Positions 25,078-32,823 of a stretch of DNA of 64,000 nucleotides are shown here, in pieces; positions within the stretch are counted from its first letter, which is position 1, and each line of letters opens with the position of its first letter. The stretch is from the NCBI GenBank assembly GCA_050290225.1, contig JBNKHG010000075.1:1-64000 (forward strand), read 5' to 3'. This DNA comes from JBNKHG01 sp050290225 (GTDB lineage: Bacteria; Pseudomonadota; Gammaproteobacteria; Pseudomonadales; Cellvibrionaceae). The notes beneath the pieces were generated by a model. That model ran no database searches, had not been told where the DNA came from, and worked only from the letters and a program-made list of their open reading frames with translations. The position numbers and the translations under genes are program-made.

Positions 25078-26484
25078 ATGTCAGCGTCTGAAGAGACCGC
25101 CCTGGAGAGCCCCATAGAAAAGGAGAGCCCGGTCGAAAAGCCGGTCAAGAAGCTCTATATCCAGACCCACGGTTGCCAGATGAACGAGTACGACTCCGCC
25201 CGTATGCGAGACCTGCTGGGGGAGTCACACCAGATGGAAGCCACCGATGACCCGGAGGAAGCTGATGTGCTCCTGGTCAATACCTGCTCTATCCGGGAAA
25301 AGGCGCAGGACAAGCTATTTCACCAACTGGGCCGCTGGAAACACCTGAAAGAGAAAAATCCCGACCTGGTCATCGGTGTCGGCGGCTGCGTTGCCAGCCA
25401 GGAGGGGGACGCTATCGCCAAGCGGGCACCCTTCGTGGATCTGATTTTTGGCCCCCAGACGCTACACCGGTTGCCGGAAATGATGGAAACCCCTCGCGAA
25501 AATGGCGCCGTGGTGGTGGACATCAGCTTCCCGGAAATCGAAAAATTCGACCGCCTGCCCGAGCCGGAAGCGGATGGCGCCAGCGCTTTTGTCTCCATTA
25601 TGGAGGGCTGTTCAAAATACTGTACCTTCTGCGTGGTCCCCTACACGCGTGGCGAGGAGGTAAGCCGCCCCATGGCCGATGTTGTGGCTGAGGTGGTACA
25701 CCTGGCTGAACAGGGGGTGCGGGAAATCAACCTGCTCGGACAAAACGTCAATGCCTATCGGGGTGATGGCCCCGATGGCAGCACAGTGGACCTGGCGGAA
25801 CTGATCACGTATGTGGCCGCGGTGGACGGCATCGACCGAATCCGTTACACCACCAGCCACCCGGTGGAATTTACCGATAGCCTGATTCAGGTCTACGCCG
25901 AGGTACCGGAACTGGTCAGTCACCTGCACCTGCCGGTGCAAAGCGGCTCCGACCGTATACTGGCAGCCATGAAACGCGGCCATACGGTGCTGGAGTACAA
26001 ATCCAAATTGCGCCGCCTGAAGCAAATTCGCCCGGATATCTGCTTTTCCTCTGACTTTATTGTCGGTTTCCCCGGTGAAACCGATGCCGATTTCGAAGCC
26101 ACCATGAACTTAATCAAGGATATCGGCTTCGATATTTCCTTCAGTTTTATCTACAGCGCCCGCCCGGGTACCCCTGCGGCGGACCTGCCGGACGACACCC
26201 CGGAAGCGGTAAAGAAAGAACGGCTGCGTATCCTCCAGGACCGCATCAACCAGCAGGCCCAGCAGATCGCCCGCCAGATGGTGGGCAATACCGAGCGGGT
26301 GTTGGTTACCGGCTATTCAAAGAAGGATCCGGGCCAGTTGGCAGGGCGGACTGAGAACAACCGTGTGGTCAACTTCCGTTGCGAGCAGCCGACTCTGATC
26401 GGCAAGTTTGCGGATATCCTGATCGAAGAGGCTCTGCCCAACTCGCTACGCGGCACCCTGGCGGACTCGGAACTGGACGCTTAG
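25078..26484 (+). CDS. miaB: tRNA-2-methylthio-N6-isopentenyladenosine synthase MiaB
   Basis: A 468-residue radical SAM methylthiotransferase that converts i6A37 to ms2i6A37 in tRNAs reading UNN codons. The N-terminal UPF0004 domain supplies three cysteines for the auxiliary cluster (first at Cys33 in THGCQMNEYDS, then NTCSIREK and GVGGCVASQEG). The radical SAM cluster is Cys178, Cys182 and Cys185 in EGCSKYCTFC. A C-terminal TRAM domain (residues ~385-455) binds tRNA. It carries a ~25-residue charged N-terminal extension. First gene of the miaB-phoH-ybeY-corC-lnt order known from enterobacteria. Confidence 0.98.
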   Translation: MSASEETALESPIEKESPVEKPVKKLYIQTHGCQMNEYDSARMRDLLGESHQMEATDDPEEADVLLVNTCSIREKAQDKLFHQLGRWKHLKEKNPDLVIGVGGCVASQEGDAIAKRAPFVDLIFGPQTLHRLPEMMETPRENGAVVVDISFPEIEKFDRLPEPEADGASAFVSIMEGCSKYCTFCVVPYTRGEEVSRPMADVVAEVVHLAEQGVREINLLGQNVNAYRGDGPDGSTVDLAELITYVAAVDGIDRIRYTTSHPVEFTDSLIQVYAEVPELVSHLHLPVQSGSDRILAAMKRGHTVLEYKSKLRRLKQIRPDICFSSDFIVGFPGETDADFEATMNLIKDIGFDISFSFIYSARPGTPAADLPDDTPEAVKKERLRILQDRINQQAQQIARQMVGNTERVLVTGYSKKDPGQLAGRTENNRVVNFRCEQPTLIGKFADILIEEALPNSLRGTLADSELDA

Positions 26485-26578
26485 TCGCGAATCCAACAAA
26501 TCTTCCGGGAAAATACATAACTTACACAAATAGTAGGCAACATAAACGACAAGTTTTTAAGAACCATTTAGCAGATTA

Positions 26579-26597
26579 GGAGGCTTTAACCGCCTCC
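26579..26597 (+). promoter_or_regulatory. Small hairpin between miaB and phoH
   Basis: GGAGGC and GCCTCC pair perfectly across a 7-nt loop, 15 nt before the presumed TTG start of phoH. It contains a ribosome-binding-like AGGAGG paired with its complement, and no U-tract follows, so it may influence translation or mRNA processing rather than end transcription. Confidence 0.35.
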
Positions 26598-26612
26598 GCT
26601 AATGGGGTAGGC

Positions 26613-27776
26613 TTGGATTATCACTTGCTGAATAGGACGGTTTACATATCATTGGACAGCTCCACCGCTACGGACACCCCATCTACGGGCGCGACTTTGG
26701 CCAATCCCGAACCTAAACCGGGACATGCCCACCGGGTCACCCTTGAGCCTAATGATGCTCGTCGTCTGGCTAATCTCTGTGGTCAATTCGACGAACACCT
26801 GCGCCAGATTGAGCAACGCCTCAATGTGGAGATTCGCAATCGCGGCAATGACTTCTCCCTGATCGGTCCCCCGAACACCACCAAACTGGTCGGTGATTTA
26901 CTGCGCGCACTCTATCGGGAAACCGACAACGGCGGCGAACTCACCCCCGATGAGGTCCACCTGGCCCTGCAACAGTCCGGGGTCGAGGCCCTGGCTCAGG
27001 AAGACAAGGGCAAGGTCAGCGATATCACCCTGATCCGCACCAAGAAATGCACCGTCAAGCCCCGAGGCCTAAACCAGCAACGCTATGTGCGGGCCATCCA
27101 GAGCCACGATATCAATTTCGGTATAGGCCCCGCCGGTACCGGTAAAACCTACCTGGCCGTCGCCTGTGCGGTGGAGTCCCTGCTGAAAGACGAGGTCGAA
27201 CGTATCCTGCTGGTACGCCCTGCGGTGGAAGCCGGTGAAAAACTGGGCTTTTTGCCCGGCGATCTGGCCCAGAAAGTCGACCCCTACCTGCGCCCGCTCT
27301 ATGACGCACTGTTTGAAATGCTCGGATTCGAAACCGTCGGCAAGCTGATTGAACGCAATGTCATCGAAGTGGCCCCCCTGGCTTATATGCGCGGGCGCAC
27401 CCTCAACAACTCCTATGTGATTCTGGACGAGAGCCAAAACACAACCCGCGAGCAGATGAAAATGTTCCTGACCCGTATCGGTTTTGGCTCTACTGCGGTG
27501 ATTACCGGCGACCCCAGTCAGATTGACTTGCCCCGTGGCCAGGCTTCGGGCCTGCGCCACGCTGTCGAGGTGTTGGACAAGGTGAGCGGTATCAGCTTTA
27601 CACGATTTGGCGCCAAAGATGTGGTCAGGCACCCGCTGGTACAGCGCATCGTGGAAGCGTACGACGATCACGAAGCGGAGCAGGAAGCCGAACAGGCCGC
27701 ACGCAAACAGGCGCGCGCCCAGCGCTCAGACCGCGATGCACCGGACCAACAAACCCCCTCTGGCCTCGAAGAGTAA
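26613..27776 (+). CDS. ybeZ: PhoH-like ATPase YbeZ
   Basis: A 387-residue cytoplasmic PhoH-family nucleotide-binding protein. The Walker A motif is GPAGTGKT in FGIGPAGTGKTYLAVACAV and the Walker B is SYVILDESQN; ITGDPSQIDLPRG is the family sensor motif. A KH-like N-terminal segment precedes it. YbeZ proteins associate with the rRNA-processing nuclease YbeY, whose gene follows after 15 nt. The start is a TTG with GGGG about 7 nt upstream; a longer C-terminus rich in Glu, Ala and Gln (DDHEAEQEAEQAARKQA) is less conserved. Confidence 0.93.
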   Translation: MDYHLLNRTVYISLDSSTATDTPSTGATLANPEPKPGHAHRVTLEPNDARRLANLCGQFDEHLRQIEQRLNVEIRNRGNDFSLIGPPNTTKLVGDLLRALYRETDNGGELTPDEVHLALQQSGVEALAQEDKGKVSDITLIRTKKCTVKPRGLNQQRYVRAIQSHDINFGIGPAGTGKTYLAVACAVESLLKDEVERILLVRPAVEAGEKLGFLPGDLAQKVDPYLRPLYDALFEMLGFETVGKLIERNVIEVAPLAYMRGRTLNNSYVILDESQNTTREQMKMFLTRIGFGSTAVITGDPSQIDLPRGQASGLRHAVEVLDKVSGISFTRFGAKDVVRHPLVQRIVEAYDDHEAEQEAEQAARKQARAQRSDRDAPDQQTPSGLEE

Positions 27777-27791
27777 TATCGCGACCTGCCC

Positions 27792-28268
27792 ATGATCCCT
27801 GCCGTTGACCTGCAACTCGCCTTCGAGGGCGACGACCTCCCCGACCCGGACAGTATCCAATGCTGGATAGCCGCTGCCCTGCGTGATGAGAGAGAACAGG
27901 CCGAAGTCAGCGTACGCCTGGTGGACCAGGAGGAAAGCCGCGAACTCAACCGGCGCTACCGCGGCAGGGATAATCCCACCAACGTGCTCTCTTTTCCCGC
28001 GGACCTGCCCCCGGAACTGGGACTCCCCCTGCTCGGCGACCTGGTGATTTGTGCACCGGTGGTAAAGCGGGAGGCCGGGGAGCAAAACAAGTCCGAAGAG
28101 GCGCACTGGGCCCATATGCTGGTGCATGGCACCCTGCATCTACTGGGCTACGACCATATTGACGACACCGAGGCCGAAGTTATGGAGACGCTGGAAACCC
28201 GGATTTTGACGGATCTGGGTTACCCGCCACCCTACGAGTCCGACCCCGAACAACCAACCAACGTATAA
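27792..28268 (+). CDS. ybeY: Endoribonuclease YbeY (rRNA maturation factor)
   Basis: A 158-residue metal-dependent single-strand endoribonuclease acting in 16S rRNA maturation and ribosome quality control. The zinc-binding H-x3-H-x5-H motif is intact as His112, His116 and His122 in HGTLHLLGYDH, and the NRRYRGRDNPTNVLSFP block (53-69) is typical. It lies 15 nt after phoH/ybeZ and 27 nt before corC, a strongly conserved order. Confidence 0.97.
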   Translation: MIPAVDLQLAFEGDDLPDPDSIQCWIAAALRDEREQAEVSVRLVDQEESRELNRRYRGRDNPTNVLSFPADLPPELGLPLLGDLVICAPVVKREAGEQNKSEEAHWAHMLVHGTLHLLGYDHIDDTEAEVMETLETRILTDLGYPPPYESDPEQPTNV

Positions 28269-28295
28269 CAACAGCCTAGGGAGTATAAGGTCGCC

Positions 28296-29162
28296 ATGAG
28301 CGAAGACCCGTCGAGTAGCCAATCCCCGCGAAGTCACGAAAAATCCTGGCTCGACAAGCTACTGCACGCTTTTTCCGCCGAGCCAAAAACCCGGGAGGAA
28401 CTGCTCGAAATCATCAAGGAAGCGGCTGACAAGCGGCTGCTTGATCCTGAAATCCTCAGTATTATCGAAGGCGCTCTGGATGTTTCCGACCAACAGGTGC
28501 GCGAAATTATGATTCCGCGCTCACAAATGGTGGTCATCAAGATCGATGAAACACCAGAGCAGCTGCTTCCCAAAGTGATCGACTCCGGCCACTCCCGTTT
28601 TCCCGTGATCGACGACTCGGTGGACGACGTAAAGGGCATACTGCTGGCAAAAGACCTGCTACCCCTGATTCTGAGCGGGTGTGAAGAGTTCAAGCTCGAA
28701 CACGTGATCCGTCCCGCCAACATTATTCCCGAAAGCAAACGCCTCAACGTGCTGCTTCGTGAATTCCGTGAAAACCGCTACCACATGGCTCTGGTCATTG
28801 ACGAGTACGGCGGCATCTCCGGTCTGGTGACCATCGAGGACATCCTGGAAGAGATTGTCGGCGATATCGAGGATGAGACCGACGACGATACCGATGATGC
28901 CTTTATTCGCAAGGTGGGTGACAACGATTTTATCGTCAAGGCCCTGACCCCGGTGGAGGATTTCAACGAACACTTCTCCGCCAACTTTAGTGAAGACGAC
29001 TACGACACTATCGGTGGCATCCTGATGAGCGCCTTCGGCCACCTGCCCCAACGCAATGAAGTCACCGAGCTGAACGGCTACCAGTTTCGAGTCCTTTACT
29101 CCGACAGCCGCCAGATTCACCTGCTGCGCCTGACGGTGCCGAATACAGTCACCAGCGAGTAG
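28296..29162 (+). CDS. corC: CorC/YbeX family CBS-domain protein
   Basis: A 288-residue cytoplasmic protein with two CBS domains (~70-190; VSDQQVREIMIPRSQM and HMALVIDEYGGISGLVTIEDIL) and a C-terminal CorC_HlyC domain (~205-285). Homologues are linked to Mg2+/Co2+ efflux and to ribosome metabolism (YbeX). It lacks the N-terminal membrane CNNM domain, as expected for the short form. Likely co-transcribed with ybeY; separated from lnt by a 294-bp repeat-rich gap. Confidence 0.94.
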   Translation: MSEDPSSSQSPRSHEKSWLDKLLHAFSAEPKTREELLEIIKEAADKRLLDPEILSIIEGALDVSDQQVREIMIPRSQMVVIKIDETPEQLLPKVIDSGHSRFPVIDDSVDDVKGILLAKDLLPLILSGCEEFKLEHVIRPANIIPESKRLNVLLREFRENRYHMALVIDEYGGISGLVTIEDILEEIVGDIEDETDDDTDDAFIRKVGDNDFIVKALTPVEDFNEHFSANFSEDDYDTIGGILMSAFGHLPQRNEVTELNGYQFRVLYSDSRQIHLLRLTVPNTVTSE

Positions 29163-29169
29163 TGGATAA

Positions 29170-29206
29170 GCTTGAAGCTTCAAGCTTCAAGCGGCAAGCG
29201 GCAAGC
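29170..29206 (+). repeat. Palindrome plus 7-bp tandem units downstream of corC
   Basis: GCTTGAAGCTTCAAGC (29170-29185) is a perfect 16-bp palindrome. It runs into heptads TTCAAGC, TTCAAGC, GGCAAGC, GGCAAGC. The heptads are in the opposite sense to the GCTTG-rich array at 29300-29383, so the two can pair over ~100 nt into a large stem. Located immediately after the corC stop. Confidence 0.7.
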
Positions 29207-29299
29207 GGTCCTGTGCCGATACGCTTTTTACAGTTTAGTGCGTAGAGTGCCTTTTCCTGTCGGAGCTGTATAACCTGAGTCGCAGTGAAGTCTGCTTAA

Positions 29300-29383
29300 A
29301 GCTTGTCACTTGCAGCTTGCAGCTTGTCACTTGCAGCTTGAAGCTTGTCACTTGCAGCTTGCAGCTTGTCACTTGCCGCTTAT
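29300..29383 (+). repeat. Four 21-bp tandem repeats between corC and lnt
   Basis: Four consecutive units: AGCTTGTCACTTGCAGCTTG plus C, the same plus A, the same plus C, and a diverged last copy ending TTGCCGCTTAT. Each 21-mer is itself three 7-bp units of the form NNCTTGN. No spacers, no ORF. Complementary heptads occur at 29179-29206. The rest of the 29163-29456 gap is unremarkable. Confidence 0.85.
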
Positions 29384-29456
29384 CAACAATCAAAATATTC
29401 AGAGCAGTAATCCCAAATCCGGATTATTACAACCAAGGTAAGGACACAACCCAAAC

Positions 29457-30959
29457 ATGTTAACTCGCTGGACTGGCCCCCACTGGCGCGGGCACCTGCT
29501 CGCGTTGCTTGCCGGGGCTATCGTTCCCCTCAGCCTCGCGCCCTTTGACCTCTGGCCCCTGGCCCTGCTCAGCCTGGCCGTGCTGTGCCTGTGTCTGCGC
29601 ACCCACTCGGGCCGTGACGCAGTGGTTCGCAGTTGGTGGTTTGGCCTCGGTCTCTACAGCAGTGGTGCCTCCTGGGTATTTGTCAGCATCAGCGAATTCG
29701 GCCAGGCCTCTCTGCCCCTGGCGCTGTTGCTGACCGGAATCTTCGTCTCAGGCCTGGCGCTGATATTCGCACTACCCTTCTACGCCTACGGGCGCTGGTT
29801 CAGCCATCGTGACCTCGGCCTCCTGCTGGCCTTCCCCGCCTTCTGGGTATTGGGAGAGTGGCTGCGTTCCTGGCTGCTGACGGGTTTTCCCTGGCTCTAT
29901 CTGGGTTATGGCCACCTGGATACCCCACTGGCGGGTTGGGCGCCTGTGGGAGGCGTCTTCACTGTGAGCGGGATCTGTGCGCTGACCGCCGCCGCCCTGG
30001 CCAGTGCGCTGACGGCGTACCGTCAACCGAAAACCCTGCTGGCGCTGATCACCGCCGGTATCCTCTGGCTGGCGGGTTGGGGCCTGCTACAGCTGAGCTG
30101 GACCAAACCCAAGGGCGAACCGATAAAAATTGGCATGGTCCAGGCCAATATCCCCCAGGCCCACAAATGGGATCCCGATTTTCGCCAGCCCACGCTGGCG
30201 CGTTTTCGACAGATGTCCGAACTCCTCTGGGGCCGGGATTGGGTGATCTGGCCGGAAGCCGCCATACCCATGCTCTACCACGAGGCGGGTATCTATCTGA
30301 GTGAGTTCCACCAACGTGCCGCCGAATCAAACAGTGCCCTCATCACCGGCATCCTCTATGACGATTTTCAGCAAAACAAATACTTCAACAGCATTGTGGG
30401 GTTGGGGACGGCCCTGGGGATCTATCACAAGCGCCGGTTAGTGCCTTTTGGCGAGTATGTTCCCCTGGAAGGGTGGCTCCGGGGTCTGATTCACTTTTTC
30501 GACCTGCCAACCTCGATTATCAGCAAGGGACCTGACAACCAACGACCACTGCAGGTGGGAAAGCTTTTTATCGCGCCATCGATCTGCTACGAAGTGGTCT
30601 ACCCGGACCTGGTGGCCAACGCCGCCAGCAGCGCCGACGTCCTGCTCACCATCAGCAATGACGCCTGGTTCGGGGACTCCATCGGCCCCTTGCAGCACTT
30701 GCAAATGGCACGAATGCGTGCCCTGGAAACCGGTCGTTACATGATTCGCGCCACCAATAACGGCGTCAGCGGCATTGCCAATACCCGTGGCCAGTTAACC
30801 CTCAAAAGCCAGAGGTTTGTGCAGCAGACCCTGCTCGGTGAGGTGCGTGCCATGACCGGGCAGACGCCCTTTATGCGCTGGGGTAGCTGGCCAGTGCTGA
30901 TTTTGAGCGGCCTGATATTGCTGGGGCTGAGCGTCCGAGCGCCCCGGGCTAACGCTTAG
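29457..30959 (+). CDS. lnt: Apolipoprotein N-acyltransferase
   Basis: A 500-residue inner-membrane enzyme that adds the third acyl chain to lipoproteins. Six or more N-terminal membrane helices (~1-215) precede a periplasmic nitrilase-like domain with the catalytic triad: Glu267 in WPEAAIP, Lys325 in YHKRRLVPFGEY and Cys377 in PSICYEVVYPD. A final helix lies at ~475-495. Completes the miaB-ybeZ-ybeY-corC-lnt series, but the repeat-rich gap before it may give it its own expression. Confidence 0.96.
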   Translation: MLTRWTGPHWRGHLLALLAGAIVPLSLAPFDLWPLALLSLAVLCLCLRTHSGRDAVVRSWWFGLGLYSSGASWVFVSISEFGQASLPLALLLTGIFVSGLALIFALPFYAYGRWFSHRDLGLLLAFPAFWVLGEWLRSWLLTGFPWLYLGYGHLDTPLAGWAPVGGVFTVSGICALTAAALASALTAYRQPKTLLALITAGILWLAGWGLLQLSWTKPKGEPIKIGMVQANIPQAHKWDPDFRQPTLARFRQMSELLWGRDWVIWPEAAIPMLYHEAGIYLSEFHQRAAESNSALITGILYDDFQQNKYFNSIVGLGTALGIYHKRRLVPFGEYVPLEGWLRGLIHFFDLPTSIISKGPDNQRPLQVGKLFIAPSICYEVVYPDLVANAASSADVLLTISNDAWFGDSIGPLQHLQMARMRALETGRYMIRATNNGVSGIANTRGQLTLKSQRFVQQTLLGEVRAMTGQTPFMRWGSWPVLILSGLILLGLSVRAPRANA

Positions 30960-31051
30960 ACCGGTCACCGGCGACCCCCCGCGCTTGATCTCCGTCGCGG
31001 TTAAATCCATGCTTATAGGCACGACGTTAATCAACGCAGTCAACCCGACGC

Positions 31052-31909
31052 ATGGTCATACATCTCAAACGTCTGATCATTATCCTGACTTGCGGCCTGC
31101 TGCTGTTCGGCTGCTCCACCAAACTCACCTATAACTTTCTCGACTGGTGGATCGCGTGGAATGTCCGTAGCTATGTCAGCCTCGAGCAGGAGCAACGCCG
31201 GGACCTGAAGCACCACATCCAGCGCTTCCACCGCTGGCACCGCAGCAGGGAATTGCCCCGATACAGCATGCTGCTGACGGAGATAAAGCAGCGCTTGCAA
31301 CGGGGGCCGATTGAAGAGGCAGAAGTCCGGGACTACACCCACCGCGTTGTCGACCTCTGGGACGAAAGCGTCGCCCGGCTGCTGGAACCGGGCACAGCCC
31401 TGCTGGCCGGACTCAGCGATGCCCAGGTAAAACAATTTGTGGAAAGCCTGGTGCGGGAGCTGGACAGCTACCGGGAGGATTACCTTGACCTCAGTCCCGC
31501 CAAAATCCGCAAGCAGCGCATCAAGCGGATGACCAAAATACTGGTCCCCTGGATCGGCCGTTTGAACAAACAGCAGCGGGGTTTCGTCCGGGAGTGGGCG
31601 AACAACCTCACCCCCAGTCGCCAGTTGAGCTTTGCAGAGCGCCAACGCTGGCACCGGGAATTTACCCGCCTCCTGCAGGAACGGCATCGGGACGATGCCC
31701 AGGCACGCGTGCAAAGGCTCTTTCTCCACGCCGAAGAGGATTGGTCACCCGAATATCGCCAGACCGTAGTCGCCAATCAGGCTCACACCTTCGCGTTACT
31801 GGCACAGATCAATAACAGCCTCACCGAAAAGCAGCGCCAAAGGCGCGATAGGGCACTGCAAAACTATATTGACGACTTTATCGCGCTGGCCGAACTTAAC
31901 AACGAATAG
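31052..31909 (+). CDS. DUF6279 family lipoprotein
   Basis: A 285-residue lipoprotein: signal peptide with lipobox LLFG-Cys21. The mature part is highly charged and helical, with repeated Arg/Glu/Gln-rich stretches and NFLDWWIAWNVRSYVSLEQEQ just after the lipid anchor, a DUF6279 landmark. No biochemical role is established. It follows lnt by 92 bp. Its 3' end overlaps the convergent YdcF-like gene by 46 bp. Confidence 0.82.
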   Translation: MVIHLKRLIIILTCGLLLFGCSTKLTYNFLDWWIAWNVRSYVSLEQEQRRDLKHHIQRFHRWHRSRELPRYSMLLTEIKQRLQRGPIEEAEVRDYTHRVVDLWDESVARLLEPGTALLAGLSDAQVKQFVESLVRELDSYREDYLDLSPAKIRKQRIKRMTKILVPWIGRLNKQQRGFVREWANNLTPSRQLSFAERQRWHREFTRLLQERHRDDAQARVQRLFLHAEEDWSPEYRQTVVANQAHTFALLAQINNSLTEKQRQRRDRALQNYIDDFIALAELNNE

Positions 31910-32649
31910 ACGGCAATTCCCATCCATTCGTGTAGCGCCACAGTGCTCTGCGCCAATGCCTGTGCGCTGGGTAACCAGCAGTACAACACCGATTCGGGAA
32001 TCCCCACCGAGGCAAAAGCCGTGGGGGCGGGCAACACCGAAAGCCCCTGACGCTCAAATTCCGGCACCGCTCTGGCGAGGTGAGAGCTGTGAGAAACCAG
32101 GGCGATTCGCCGGATACCTTTCTCCTGCAGCCACCGAGCTGAATAAATGGCATTTTCCCGGGTGGTTTGACTGAGCCCCTCCTGCCATACCCGCGTCAGG
32201 CCATAGTCTTCCTTCAGCATGCGGGCCATCAGCGCGGCTTCCGACTCGCGCTCACCAAAAACACTGCCACCACTGACCAGCACCGGCAGTCCGCTGGCGC
32301 GCGCCAGCCGTGCGCCATAGCGCAGGCGTACCAGGGCGCGGGTAGCCACAGTATCGTGACCGCCATATTCAGGGGCCTCCCGGTAGCGACCCCCCCCCAG
32401 CACCACAATGGCTTCAGCCTGGAACTGCGTCAGCGACGTCTCCGTCAGCGGAGGGTGGACCTGCAGTGATTGCGCGAGCCACAGCGATACTTGCGGCGCG
32501 GCCAGCAACCACAAACTCAGCGTCGAAATAACGGCCAAACCCTGCGCCAAGCGCGGAAATCGCCGCCAGATTGCCCAGGCCAGCAACAGCCCAAGAAGGT
32601 TGATGGCCGGCGGCAGCACCAGCCCCTTTAACAGGTATCGAATTATCAT
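31864..32649 (-). CDS. YdcF/ElyC-like DUF218 membrane protein
   Basis: About 261 residues from the ATG at 32649, which has AGGG 9 nt upstream. Two N-terminal membrane helices are followed by a DUF218 domain: AEAIVVLGGGRY, the arginine/leucine-rich TRALVRLRYGARLARASGLPVLVSGG, SQTTRENA and LVSHSSHLARAV. Relatives such as ElyC act in envelope polysaccharide metabolism; the exact reaction is unsettled. Convergent with and overlapping the DUF6279 lipoprotein gene by 46 bp, so all stop-proximal sequence is coding on both strands. Confidence 0.82.
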   Translation of the reverse strand: MIIRYLLKGLVLPPAINLLGLLLAWAIWRRFPRLAQGLAVISTLSLWLLAAPQVSLWLAQSLQVHPPLTETSLTQFQAEAIVVLGGGRYREAPEYGGHDTVATRALVRLRYGARLARASGLPVLVSGGSVFGERESEAALMARMLKEDYGLTRVWQEGLSQTTRENAIYSARWLQEKGIRRIALVSHSSHLARAVPEFERQGLSVLPAPTAFASVGIPESVLYCWLPSAQALAQSTVALHEWMGIAVYSLLSSASAIKSSI

Positions 32650-32823
32650 CCATGGTTTCCCTATTGATTGACGAGCGCGGGACAGCGCCAGGCTTGCCCG
32701 GGTGATTTTGATCCAGCTCAGGTGATTCGTCCCAAAATACACCTGTCCCCACCAAAGTGGCTATAATAACCGACTTTAGATCCGGACTTGGGCCTATAAC
32801 AATATAACCGGCACCCACACCGC

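Noticed and set aside
29300..29383. 21-bp repeats as a CRISPR array
   Set aside because: The repeats are in direct tandem with no spacers, are internally heptad-repetitive and have no cas genes nearby.
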